NCBI GenBank assembly: GCA_023515745.1
Contig: JALECJ010000256.1
Coordinates: 2,294,001 to 2,358,000, forward strand
DNA length: 64,000 bases
Direction of reading: 5' to 3'
DNA from: Amoeboaphelidium protococcarum
Taxonomy: Eukaryota > Aphelidiomycota > Aphelidea
Of this stretch, positions 10,142 through 21,544 are shown piece by piece; position 1 is the stretch's first letter, and every line of letters begins with the position of its first letter. The notes beneath the pieces were generated by a model that worked only from the letters and a program-made list of their open reading frames with translations, had not been told where the DNA came from and made no database searches. A program made the translations under genes and the position numbers.

Positions 10142-12444
10142 GACGCAGATTTTTAGTTTTTGCAAAGTGAAAAGAAGGAAGGATACACGGAGTATAAGAT
10201 AAAAATAACTTGGCTGATTGAAAAGTCTTCCACATACTGAAAATCAATTTTAGATATAGAAATTATGTCTATACAAGTATCCAACAATTATCACGATACT
10301 GATTGACCCAACTATAAAACAATCGAACCCGCAATATGCGAATCCAATCTTAAGTTGAAACCAATCAGCCTCACACGCATAATACGCAGTCAACAACATG
10401 CTGCCGCAAAGTGATAAAGCAAGACTTGATATTCCAGATACTTACAAAAAATACACTTTCTAAGGCCATATATTGTAGAAAAAGCTCAAAAAATTTTTAA
10501 AAATTATTTTTTTTGGCGAAAAATTATGCAGGGCTTGTTGTACCAAGAGAAGCGCTAGCAATCCTGATTGTTTACTGCTCTGTTCTTTGGATTTATCCAA
10601 AGTATTAAGGCCGTTTTTGTGTATTTTTTTGTCCGCAATTTCACGGGTTCACGTGTTTTTACGTCGACAGCCAATCACATTGCAGCATTGACTATTCCGT
10701 AGATCAAATCGTGGTAGTTGATTGGTTGTTGAATAGTTTTCGTGCATAATTGGCTAATGTCATATTCTGTTGCAGCTGATTGGAGCATTTTTTGAAATTT
10801 TGATTGTTGAACAGATTTGTCATGCACAGTAAAATAACAGTAGTACGCGGTATCATCAGATTGTTCAGCAATATATCAAAGTAAAACGCACGGTATCAAA
10901 CGGCCATCTCATACTGTGCTTTAAATATCTTCTAATTATTCAGTTTGCAAACTAATGAATATCAAAAATTACGTTCAACATTTATTAACAACCTGTAGTT
11001 GAATCGATTGAGGTAAGTTTAGCACCGTGAGAAGTCAGTAGCGACCGAAAGAACATATCTTAGTATGATAGTTGTTTGCAGTCTTGGCTTTCTAAAAGAA
11101 CTTTCATATTATTGTCTTAGACTAGGCTGAATCAATTTTGTACTTTAAACAAGCTTCCTCAAAGCCCAACGCTCACCAAATATTCGTATGCAACAAATCT
11201 GCACACGACTATCACTCGAATGCATCAAATCTGCAAACGACTGGTTTCAGGACCTGGCAATCTTACATGCATCAAAACTGTTAACGATCGAAAATTTCGA
11301 ATGAAACTTTAAATTCTAATATACCCTGTTATTATTAATGATAATAATTCTTTACTTCCAACCATTCAAATTGACTTGAATCAAATTCTTTTAAAACGCG
11401 TCCATCCATCCATAAATCCATGGCACTACTGCCGAGTTCACTTTAGGACAGCTCAAACGCTAGGAGACGCAGACATGTAGCGGCTTCCATCCATCCTCTT
11501 CTTCATCACCACTACTGGACCAATATTTGAATAGCGAAACGCGTGGGGACGGTGGTCATTGCCTTGCGCAATAAAATAAGTGGTTTCGCAACTTGTCAGT
11601 CTACGCTCCCTGGATGCTATGCCAAAACAATCATGTAAAGTGAGACGAGTTCAGTTTCCAAAGCACACGTCGGTGGCTCCTCAACCACCATACCATTCCA
11701 ACCCTCCATAGCGGACGGAAATTATGGTTAGAAGTGACTGACTAGATACAGTATCTCCTTCGTATCTCTCACAACAACCAATTCCATTCATTTACCGATT
11801 CCCTCCGACTACTGCTATACAGTATTTGCTTGGTATACATACATACTCATCTTAGAAATATATATAGATAGAAACTACCCCAACATACTTACATTGGATA
11901 AATCCAAAGCCTTCGCACGGCCGCCGGGAACCGGTGGACCGTGCCCCGCTGTTTTTATCTATGAACATAATCTGATAGTTTAAGGGGCTTAATTAAGGTT
12001 ATTCTATTTCTTCGTATGTCGTTCAAAGATCATCCTTTCTAAAAAGTGATTATTTACATCAATACATCAGTTGTCACTTACTTTATCTCCTTTATATTCG
12101 ACATACATCATATGTTATATTGCGAAGTTTTTCAGACGGAATAGATTAAACTACAAACAATTAATGCGTTAAACGGGAAAGCCAAATTTCTGAAAGAGTA
12201 TTAAATAATCGGTTACCGGTGGGAATGCTCTAAAGCCGCTGATCGTTCGAAAGTGCCCATCAATACCTTTTTTGTGTTGAGTCTGGGTACGCACGTTTCA
12301 GATTCGACGTCGCGTAAATTACAATAGGATCTAACATCGCGCATCCGAATTTCAATCGATCTTGTTTCACTCTATTATTTGACTTAATTCTTCTATTAAA
12401 AATCTTTCGCTATTTATTCATTCGAATTGCTCCTTAAAATATCC
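10142..12444. other. Gene-poor intergenic region
   Basis: No frame of convincing length or motif was found on either strand, even with TAR=Gln. It is AT-rich with several oligo-A/T runs. A segment near 10671 (AGCCAATCACATTGCAGCA) resembles one near 6625 on the other side of the Crypton, so the first few hundred bases may belong to that element. A GC-rich patch near 11930 (GGCCGCCGGGAACCGGTGG) stands out but shows no tRNA-like fold or promoter consensus I can name. Confidence 0.5.
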
Positions 12445-13158
12445 ATGAGTAGATAATCAATTCAAGATTAATTTAATGCACTTGACGCAAGATATCGAAG
12501 GCATAGGCATAAACCTCAAGAACTGTTGGAAATGCTAGAAAAGCCGCAGGAAGTTAAAGAAGCTGTAAAGATAATGACTGAGGCTGGGGAGTATGTAAGT
12601 CTGGAATCCCCGACCGATTCCCACCTACCGTACACCCGGGATGAATTGTACTAAATTGGGTTAGATGGCGCCTACGAGCTCTTAAAAGATATCTCTGCAA
12701 AATAGGAAGAACTTTTGAAGCATGTAAGGGACTAGAACAGAATCAACGCGAACCAGAGACAAATTGATGCCGAAAAGGACAAGGAGCTGAATGATATCAA
12801 GACAAGACTTGATAGCTTAGAAAATCACTCGTATAAAATAGTGCTTATGACCGTGTTGGAAGTTTATTATAAAAAGAAAATGTTTACGAAAACAGCTCCT
12901 CCGTACGACTTCTCATTGAGTACAGAATTAGATCGATTGGATCCTGGTCAATTGTTGAGTAATACTGGCTTGAGTGTGAGTCAATGGAGACAGATGCGAT
13001 AACTCTGCTTGAGGAATCCATCTGGTAGAAATGCCGTTGTTCATGAAAAGTATCCATCTTTTGAAATAGCGGAGAAGGCCTTTTAATCACTAGTTGGCGT
13101 GGATAAACCGGGTATAGAAATTAGAAGGTCGTTTTTACGGATTCTCAATTCCATATGA
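12445..13158 (+). CDS. Unknown coiled-coil protein, tandem paralogue 1
   Basis: 237 residues with TAR=Gln; TGA at 13156-13158. The family is not recognised. The first half is charged and helical, with a probable coiled coil (AKQEELLKHVRDQNRINANQ then RQIDAEKDKELNDIK). The second half is a conserved module shared with the gene at 13986: NHSYKIVLMTVLEVYYKKKM, then SLSTELDRLDPGQL, QWRQM, HEKYPSFEIAEKAF and GVDKPG. No signal peptide or membrane segment is seen. The ATG at 12445 is the first in a frame that stays open. Its neighbour is the closest relative visible in the window, implying local tandem duplication. Confidence 0.6.
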
Positions 13159-13985
13159 TTACTTATTAATCTGGATTCTAGTATTACTTTTGTTAAGAAA
13201 TGATAAGTAAAGTGGATGATGTAAGTTACTATATTTCTTATCATGAAAAGATTCTCATGCTTGACCTTATCTGAGTCCGTTTCACTTCTAACCTTAGCGA
13301 GGGAATATTGCGGCATGAGGCGCAGCAGCTCCATGTGGATGTTTGATCATAAATCTGACAACTTTTACTGATCGAATAAAGATATGTTGGTTGTTCTTTG
13401 TTTTTTCCCAGCTTCTTGTCGTCAGCAAACTGTTGAGTGATCAGAACAACTCCTGATGTTACGCGGGCCATTGACATTAATAGAAAACGAAATATAGACA
13501 CGGGAGCCACCCTTCCAATGGGCACTTTTGTCGGTCATGGAAAACCAACATCCAAGACTTATTTCACTATTTCAATACTTTAATTTGATAATCCAAAGAT
13601 GGTTCATAAATAGGACGCGAGCCTCCTTGATATGCGTTCAACAGCTAACGCCTCAACCTTCATAATCTTGGCGACATCCAACTTACCGGAGTTCAAGACA
13701 CTTGCCGCATGAGTACACAGGAAACCAAGTAATCATATAGTTTTATATATACTTTAGAATCATTGGACTTAAGCATGACTTTCACAGTCGCTCTGATTGG
13801 CTAGCCGGTAATTGATTACGTGATAAAGCCTTGCTATCTTTTCTTCCTGACACAATCGGATTGCTTAAAATTCTAAATTTTCCTATATAAATATTCTAAT
13901 GAGTCGAATTTAAATACGGGATAAGTCCACTGAGCTAGAAATTTAATATTGTAGGCATATATATGAGCCTGACGGAAGGCTTGAA
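13159..13985. other. Intergenic spacer between tandem paralogues
   Basis: No supported gene. Short minus-strand frames (for example 13241-13525) are low-complexity, lack motifs and do not extend under TAR=Gln. The spacer presumably holds the 3' end of copy 1 and the promoter of copy 2. Confidence 0.5.
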
Positions 13986-14615
13986 ATGAATGATAAGCTA
14001 AATGAAGAAGATGGCACATGTGTAAACGTCATGACGGAAGCTAACGACATTAGTAAGCTCGAATCGTCTGTTGACTCTCATCGATCATATACTGATGATG
14101 CTAGTAAGAAGACTAATTAGTTTGGCTTTTATGAGATATTGAAAAGTTTTAATAAAGATCTGGAGGATATTAATTACTCGATAAAGGATCAGTAGCGTAT
14201 TAACGATGAGTAGAATCGAATAAATGAACAGCATTTCAAACAGCTGTCTGAATTGAAAGGCAGACTTGGTGTTCTGGAGAATTTCTCCTACAAGTCGGTA
14301 TTGATGACTATGATTGCTGTATTCTTTAAGGAAAAGATGTACGCGTACTCTGCTCCTCCTGATATTTTCTCATTGAGTACTGCAATTGATATCGCGGATC
14401 CTGGTCAACTGTAAAGTAAGACCGGCTTTAGTGTTTCTTAGTGGAGAGCTATGCTGCATGCTTGTGTGGATAATTGCCACGACAGAGATATTGTCGTTAA
14501 TGAAAAGTATCCGTCTTTTGAAATTGCTGAGAAGGCATTTTTATTATTAGTTGGTATGGATAAACCGGATACGGAATTGAGACGATTGTTTATGCGGATT
14601 CTGGAGCATGTTTGA
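13986..14615 (+). CDS. Unknown coiled-coil protein, tandem paralogue 2
   Basis: 209 residues, TGA 14613-14615. The C-terminal module aligns closely with the gene at 12445: NFSYKSVLMTMIAVFFKEKM, FSLSTAIDIADPGQL, QWRAM, NEKYPSFEIAEKAF, GMDKP, then an arginine-rich LRRLFMRIL tail. The N-terminal third differs in sequence but is again acidic and followed by a Gln/Asn-rich coiled coil (NRINEQHFKQLSELKGRLG). Several Gln are encoded by TAG/TAA. Conservation of the second half against a diverged first half suggests the C-terminal domain is the functional part. Function is unknown. Confidence 0.6.
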
Positions 14616-15346
14616 TAATTCTCTTATTGCAATCTGTTGGTATAGCTGGCTAATATGGAGATACTATGATTTGAGTTGATGATTGTAATTGCGGATTACG
14701 GCAGATTTGCGATGAGCTGTGAATTTTTTTTCGACTGTGTAGATATGTCAAAAAGCGCTTCCGACACTCTGACGCCTATATACAGTATACTGTATGTTCA
14801 AAGTTCTAGTCTTTATATATATATATATATTCAATGCCTTAAGTAATTACTAATATAACTATTTGATTTACTGGTTTAGTTTTTGCTTTAGTATTAATAA
14901 TAATTTATTACTCTTTTAAGTAAAGAGCTTAGTGCCTTTCAGGTAGGTTTAACTTATAATGAGACATAACTTTTAGTATTCAAAGATTTGCCCTCGTGCA
15001 TTGTTAACCGACTATTGCGTAAAGCATAATAGTAACTCCAATTCCAGCAGTATCGTATGATAAGCCTTTTAACTTGGCACAACTGTCACACTGTAAAAAT
15101 TTCAATATTCTGATAAAATTTAAAATTTCCACCTTCATGAAATAATATTGCCAAAGGTATGCCCAATTTTCAGCTTAACTCCGCTTGCCAATCCGATTCG
15201 GTAATGCTATTAACAGATCAAATGGCGATGCATTAGGTGATTTCAGCACCATCATCATCTATTCCATTTCTTGCTGTCGATCTCTTTCAGTTTAAAGTAG
15301 ATCATTTAATAGTGATTGCATATACTTCTGTTTGTATTTAAACAAT
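14616..15346. other. Intergenic spacer with a TA microsatellite
   Basis: No gene seen. Contains a pure (TA) run at about 14813-14830 and a nearby palindromic ATACAGTATACTGTAT (about 14780). It includes the presumed promoter of the receptor-like kinase at 15347. Confidence 0.5.
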
Positions 15347-18300
15347 ATGATGCTCCTGCCCTTGATTCTGATCATCAACTGCTTTGGGACAACAGTGGCC
15401 AGCGATTATGCGAATGTCTCCTGGGTTGGCACGCTATAGAATAGATTAGTAAGATACGTAGGCACTGTTACCGACCCCAATGGCGACTTTATTGTATCGT
15501 TCATTTACTTTAACATTTAATCTTAGTTCACTACAACTTTTGACGGAGCCGTCTAAGAGCCGTATAATAATTACTGTAATAAGATTGCGCTTTCCTTTGT
15601 GAAAATAAATGGCTAGACTGGCAATATTCTATGGACTTCATCCATATACACCCAAGCCGAAGCTAATGGTCTTTCGCTGGTTACAGACAACAGACAATCA
15701 AGCTGATCTTATTATCTCTGGCGGATTGGTCTCGGGCATTGATGATATTTATATCAATATAAATACAGCAGTGAATTACATTCTCTATGCAAGCACTACA
15801 GCATAATGGCACGCTAAATTGTCATCGTAAGGCGGGTTTTAATGGGCTGGGTTCCTACCTAATGAATTTCCCGCGGTATACGGACTTGCAGTTGATTCTG
15901 ATAACAATATTTTTCAAATGTCTCAAGCTAACCAGGCTCTATCGTATTTATATGGAGGATTTAGCTTCAGTCCAACAACTACCGTCTGCAACGTGCGCAA
16001 GATAAATCCAAGCGGTGCTGAGCTGTGGAGAGTCAATATTGGGTATGCTGCTGTGGTAACATGTTAATCTGCTATTGCCGTTTCTTAATAAACTGGTGAC
16101 GTGTATGTGGCTGGATCGCTCACTTTTGGAGACACTATGTAAAACGGTTATAATACTCCGATTGGCTTACTCGGTATTCGTGATTCCACTGGCTAGCTTA
16201 ACATCACCCAAAAAAGCAATATGAACCTGAAATCAGCTTTGTTCTTGGCCAAGTTCAATAGCAATGGTGTCTTTTAGTGGTTAGTTCGTATTGACGATTC
16301 ACAGCCTTCACCATCTGCTTTGAGTGTGTCACCAAATGGAAATGTCATTCTCGTAGGTAATTATTAGAACACATCATCACCTCTTAATTTCTATGGCACT
16401 AATGGAGTAGTAGCCCGCACTTTAAATCCCAATCGAGCAATGCTTAGTGGCTTCGTGGCAACCTATAGTCCAACTGGTACACTGATCTATGTTGCGACAA
16501 TGGACGGTGCAGGTGATGATAAGGCAGTGCATTGTGCATCTGACGCCAATTCTAATTTTTACGTGGCAGCAAGGCTATCATCACCATCTGTTGCTGTGAT
16601 TGATGGATTAGGGATCAACTAAACTATTCCATCATCTCCGTCGACTGTTTTGAAGTTTAATCCATCTGGAAAGTTGCTGTATAGTTTCAGTTGTACGAGT
16701 GGCATTACTGCATTTGATATTCTGAAAGGATTCAACAATAGTTTGATCTTGGCTGGGACTTCTGGGGGTGCCTAGAAATTCTTCGATAGCTCTGCCAATA
16801 AAGGTGTGGATGTGCCGACAACTGCTGGTGCATTGGTTTTTGCGAAATATTTGGACTATGTCTCTACTCCGACTACCACTACCACGACGACAACGACAAC
16901 TACAACCACCACTAGTACTTTAACGACTACGACTACGACTACCACAACAACTACCACCACTACTACGACAACGACAACAACTACCACCACTCCTACGAAG
17001 ACTACTACAACGACCACAACCACTCCTACGACCACAACAACTACTACCACGACCACCACAACAAGCACTACTACTACAACCACTACTCCCACTAGTACGA
17101 CGTCATTAACGAACTATGTATCTTCCTCTAGTCCTCTGTTTGGTCTCGGTAGCTCAATCTCGTTGTATAATGTTAGTACCAGCAGAGCTGCGTCTTCATC
17201 TTCATAATTTGGTGTTCAAGCTAGTACTACGACCTAAACCAGTTACACTACGTAGCATGTCTTCGATTGGAGTTAAGTGGATCATAGTTCAACCATAGGG
17301 AGCAGTTTCTCTAGTAATGACGGCGGAGCAGGACAAGTGTAACCTGGTACTTAGTCCTCTATGATGACGCTCTACATAACAGTGAGTGCAATTGTGTGCT
17401 TTTTGATTTTGGTATTGATTTTTCTGTCCATCTATTGCGTAAGACGCAGATACATTAAGACTCGTAAAATGGCCTCTCGAATGAAAGATGTCACATCAAA
17501 TGCGGTTACTGGTATGACTGATCAATCGTTCAACACCTTCTTAGGCCCGGCAACTCAAGTTGTAGGAACATTGATGGGTGGGACAACGTTTATGAACACT
17601 TCAATGGAAGTTGCTGTGCCCGCATTCTTGGAGCTTAAGCGCGATTTGGACTTCAGAATGGTGCCCAACTCCTTCATTAACAAAGGTGGTCAGGCTGAGA
17701 TTTAGGTTGCAGAAATTTTGAACTATCCTGCTGGGCATCCTTTTGCCAATAGTGGCACAAAGGTGGTTGCAGCTAAATGCTTTGTCGGCGATGTAAAGAA
17801 AGACAGTGTTAATCAAGAGATTGCTTTAATCTGGAGATTTAAAGACTATGATCAGATTGCAAAGTTAGTGGGATTTGATGGTCTGAACAATATCTTGCTC
17901 ATGATCAATTACGAACTTGGCTCGCTGGAGTCTCTGATTTCGGGATAGACTTAGTATGCACAGTCAGTCAACTACTCTATTCAGATGCAGCAATTACTAT
18001 GTCTAGACGTTGTGACTGCATTGACGATTTTGCACTAGAATGGAGTGGTCCACAATGACATCAAATCTGGTAATTACCTAGTTTATCAGGATGGCAATGG
18101 AGTTTTGCGTACTGCTTTGACAGACTTCGGTATCTGCACTATCCGGTCCCAGGCAAACTTTGTTAAAGGCATGAAATGGAATCAGTTAAAAGGTCACTCT
18201 ATTAAGTATGCTGCTCCAGAAGTTTTGTAATAATTACAAGTGCCTGAGCAGCTTCTTCCTTCAAGAGATGTTTATGCTGGTGCTGTGGTGATGTTTGAGA

Positions 18301-18512
18301 TCTTAGCGCGTAGAAAAGCCTGGGAAAGCTTTAATGCAGCGTAAGTTACTGAGCTGGTGTTGCAAGGTGCAAGGCCTGAAGCTCAATTTCTCGACGGCCG
18401 TGCATATATGCTATTTCAGGTTGTTCAAGCTGCTTGGGCTCAAGACCCTTTTATGAGACCGTCTGCTGTAGCAATTGCTGGTGAATTGTAAAAGCTATCA
18501 CAGTCTTCATGA
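15347..18512 (+). CDS. Receptor-like protein kinase: beta-propeller-like ectodomain, Thr stalk, TM, kinase
   Basis: A signal peptide (MMLLPLILIINCFGTTVASD) leads a repeated ectodomain with motifs such as GNILWTSSIYTQ, GAELWRVN, GDVYVAGSLTFGD, GVFQWLVRIDDS and GNVILVGNYQN, reminiscent of SBBP/PQQ-type propeller blades. A nearly pure Thr stalk follows (about 16874-17097), then one TM helix (about 17370-17430, ITVSAIVCFLILVLIFLSIY) and basic CVRRRYIKTRK. The cytoplasmic kinase has AAKCF (Lys), VVHNDIKSGNYLV (catalytic loop, HND not HRD), TDFGI and YAAPEVL, with no clear GxGxxG. TGA is at 18510-18512. One base-level frame change near 15694 splits the ectodomain and has no TGTAG intron to explain it: sequencing error or a fresh mutation. 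Probably a cell-surface sensor. Ligand unknown. Confidence 0.75.
16874..17097 (+). repeat. ACN-rich threonine-coding repeat
   Basis: Low-complexity ACT/ACC/ACG/ACA run coding about 70 Thr with rare Pro, Ser and Lys. It forms the extracellular stalk of the receptor-like kinase and is a likely O-glycosylated spacer. Synonymous codons are mixed, so selection on protein composition, not only slippage, maintains it. The antisense strand shows a meaningless poly-Val frame. Confidence 0.85.
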
Positions 18513-18672
18513 TGGCATGATTTAACAACGATTTTAATGCGGCTTTAAACGTCTTGATGTTTATAAAATTTGAGGCCCAATACATTTAACAAGAACAAAT
18601 CGAGGTATCTCTAACGTATGAGAATATAATTCATTATAGACTAATGGATACACTTATCTTATGTTCTAAAAG

Positions 18673-19419
18673 TCAGCCACTCATGCAGCTGGTGCCGCCT
18701 TTGCCGATTCCGAAACGCGCCAGCAACTGACAAAGCTCATTCACCTTCTCGGTAGATTCAGTCAAACCAGGCAAAATACTGTTAATAACAGATGACACAG
18801 CGTCAAAATTGATATCGTTGGAGAGATCAAGAGATGTTTCCTTTTGAGAGGCAGCTTGATCTTCGGCCGCGGGAGCATTGAATGACGATGCAGGTTCAGC
18901 TGTGGGGGCATTGGCTAATGAAGAAGAAGGCTCAGTTGTGGAAGATGGAGATGGATCTTATTCATCGGAAGAGCATTTTTCTTCACCGGAAGCTGCAAAG
19001 TACATTGCCCACTTTTATCCGCTTTGGCCGATACCAGCTAATTGATACCTTGGATCGATCATTGCGCTGTGATGTGAAGGAGAAGCAATCCAACCTCGTA
19101 CAGCATCTTGAGGTTTGGAGCATTTCGCCAAGATTTCTCCTGCAGAGGAATATGGAAAGCCAGCAGCCTACAAACGCATAGGTAAATCGGTCCCGTCAAC
19201 ACCTTCGTGCCCCATAGCTCCTGCAGCATCTAGCACCTACGCATAGCGCTACGCCACTTGGTTCAGTTTAGCGTTCAAACAAACGGCCGGGGCTCCTTTC
19301 GATGCGCGTTCAGCATTCACGAGGTTGAGTATTTCTTGGAATTCACTTGAAACAGCTGACGCGACATGAATGACAAGGAAAGATGACACCAGACAGATGA
19401 TATTAACATAGTACACCAT
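18673..19419 (-). CDS. Secreted CAP/SCP-domain (CRISP/PR-1/YkwD-like) protein
   Basis: 248 residues from the ATG at 19419; an in-frame ATG at 19485 is possible, but 19419 puts the signal peptide (MVYYVNIICLVSSFLVIHVA) at the N-terminus. The CAP domain follows: ILNLVNAERASKGAPAVCLN, LNQVAQRYAQVLDAAGAMGH (first His), GEILAKCSKPQDAVRGWIAS, PSHHSAMIDPRYQLIGIG (second His). A Ser/Ala/Glu-rich linker and a 60-residue helical tail (DLSNDINFDAVSSVINSIL) end at TGA 18673-18675. CAP proteins are extracellular and bind sterols or lipids or act in host contact. The substrate here cannot be read. In a parasite it would be a reasonable secreted-effector candidate (inference). Confidence 0.8.
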
Positions 19420-19485
19420 GGTATAAGCAAAATTTTTGATAAGAGATTGTGATTTACACAAAGAAGAAGTAACACAGTATCCCAT

Positions 19486-19867
19486 TACAGAGGCTATTCA
19501 AAGTTTAAGTCTGGTCGCACAATGATTTAAACTTCATCACTGATTAGCTGATGCGGATCCTTCAATTGAACACAAAGCAATCTATCCGAAGCCAAGATAA
19601 AATTTATTGCTCGAGCTTAACGTTGAAACTAGCAATGTACCACATCACTGCGCAAACAGATAATACCATATCTCTTGGTCTTTTAAATCAAACTGGCGAC
19701 TTTTCTCGCATCGTCTCTATCTACCGACTTGGTTTCAGATGTGAAATTTCCGCTATCTCTCGCGCGTTATTTAGCGCTGGAGAGACTGGTCTGGTGGAAC
19801 ATTGATTTTCCTTCTACTTTTAATTTTTTGCATATAATTAAAATTTCTTACCATTAAAAATTTATTT
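19486..19867. other. Intergenic spacer
   Basis: Divergent promoter region between the CAP gene and PIG-H. A plus-strand frame at 19551-19805 exists but has no motif or family resemblance and was not accepted. Confidence 0.4.
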
Positions 19868-20656
19868 ATGACAAGTTTCACATTTAGCAAGGCTCAAGAT
19901 AGTAAGCTCTCTCGGATACTCGCAGTATCGATTCTCCTCCTCTGTGTTATGGCAATTGGTGCTTGTACTGCGCTGGTATATCTTTAAACTTTGAACGATG
20001 ACTTAGTTATTGGACCAGTGGAACATGAAATCTTTATTAGCTTTTTATATAGACTGCGGCTACTGCTAAATTAGTATTTTATGCAATACTCTTTTTGTTT
20101 AATTGCATCGTTAGTATATATCTTATATTGGCTCAACTCTGTGACAGAAGAGACTGTAATATGTATAGATGGAATCGGTATTCAATTAATAAGTCACAAT
20201 GCATTTACTGATCGAAATGTATTTATTAGCATGGTGGATATTAAAGATGTGCTGATTTGTGAAGGACTGGTGGGATTTCAAGTCAAATTTTATGTGGCAT
20301 TGGTGTTATATGATGCAAGTATAGTAATACTGTTCCCCAACATTCGGCCTCCTCTCCGGAAAATATTGCCTCTCTACGAACTCATACGGCTCTAACTAGA
20401 ACAAAAATCCTCATCCCGCAGCATGAAGTATATTTAATAAATAGACATTTAAATTCATAGTCATACTTTTAGTTTTGTTCCGAGATTATTTGGGTTTAGG
20501 GACTGTATCCCACATCGGCAGTGCGGGAGATAGATTATTGCCGTTTAACACAATAACGCGTCTAAGCTTCAGCATTCAATAAAAGCCAGCCGGACAGCTA
20601 GTCTTGCTTTATATTCATTCCGTTTGAACAATAGGCAACACAACTAACACGATTGA
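19868..20656 (+). CDS. PIG-H-like subunit of GPI-GlcNAc transferase
   Basis: The N-terminal half has two hydrophobic segments (SRILAVSILLLCVMAIGACT and YFMQYSFCLIASLVYILYWL). The PIG-H domain is TEETVICIDGIGIQLI, VDIKDVLICEGLVGFQVKFY, VILFPNIRPPLRKILPLYEL, matching the family pattern ending in FPN..PR/PLR..L..YE..R. PIG-H is a subunit of the ER-membrane complex that starts GPI-anchor synthesis by moving GlcNAc onto phosphatidylinositol. The first in-frame TGA is 20654-20656, giving 262 residues. The family normally ends near 20390, so about 80 residues with several TAR codons, starting around ATT TAA TAA, form an unexplained tail. Confidence 0.75.
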
Positions 20657-20962
20657 CCTGCAGAGATTATCGTTTCATCTGCGATACTTAGTTGATATCA
20701 GCAAGCACCGATTCTGCCTTGAATGAATAACACATGATAACTTATGTCATTAAATAACGTTACAAATCATTCAAGCTATTAATCGTCTATATATTCCGCA
20801 TTTATAACAAGTATTTTGGAGTTTGAATAGTTAATTATTTCTTTTCTTTGGTTCCTGGCTTTAAGAGTCTTCCGCAGTTTATATAAACTTTTCGCTCTCA
20901 TGCGATTTCTCTTCTTCCAACAAAATGTCTACTTTTGAATGATCAGAATAGGCTTGTTCAAA

Positions 20963-21544
20963 ATGTTTTCACGGTAAAGATCCTCGTCAGGGAGTTCAAT
21001 GTCGTCCAGTGGTAGCTCATCAGTAAGTGGGCATTCAAAGAAGAAGAAGAAGTCTATGAAATTTGGATAGTTTTCCATCTTTAATCAATACATGGTTAGC
21101 AGAGATTAGTCGAATCAGCCGTCTGATATTTAGTCGCAATAATAGTAGAATCCTCCTGCTGTACAGAATAATGATACACCTTTGGCACCGTATAATATAC
21201 CGTCCTCTTCAGTAATATAATCGTAATATTCATAATCATAGTCTCAGTCTCAGTCCAGTAGTAGAGATGTATAATTGTCGACCTCTGGAATCCAAGTGTC
21301 GCCGAGTAATCCACAGCGATTGATCATTAATACTGCTAGTGGAAAGTTTGAATGTGATAGATTATGCCCACACAAGTAAGCAGATCTTAGCTCTGGATGG
21401 CTGGACATTGAGGATTAGACAGTGCTGGTGTGTCCTAAGCATAAGTGGAAATTTAAATTGGATTCCTAAAGTGGAGTCTGCATAAAGAACAATGGCAAGC
21501 ACCCTTGCTCTAATTACACTCTAAATGCAACGAGAATTAACTGA
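20963..21544 (+). CDS. Rieske [2Fe-2S] domain protein with Ser/Gln-rich N-terminus
   Basis: Starts MFSRQRSSSGSSMSSSG; in-frame ATGs also lie at 20939 and 20999. About 100 residues are Ser/Gln/Asn-rich, many Gln from TAR. A compact Rieske-like domain follows: FECDRLCPHKQADLSSGW (C-x-H pair) and VLVCPKHKWKFKLDSQSG (C-x-x-H pair), ending at TGA 21542-21544. The two Cys/two His ligands for a 2Fe-2S cluster are all present. It is too small to be a respiratory bc1 Rieske subunit and has no membrane anchor. The closest general type is the soluble Rieske domain seen in ferredoxin-like or regulatory proteins. Redox partner unknown. Confidence 0.7.

Noticed and set aside
11900-11960. GC-rich patch considered as a tRNA or structured RNA
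   Set aside because: No cloverleaf, A/B-box or T-loop consensus could be found by eye.
14813-14830. TA microsatellite as an origin or regulatory element
   Set aside because: Simple repeat only; nothing else supports a function.
16856-17092. Poly-valine minus-strand frame
   Set aside because: Complement of the Thr-coding repeat in the receptor kinase.
19551-19805. 84-residue plus-strand frame
   Set aside because: No motif, no extension under TAR=Gln, and it lies in a divergent promoter.
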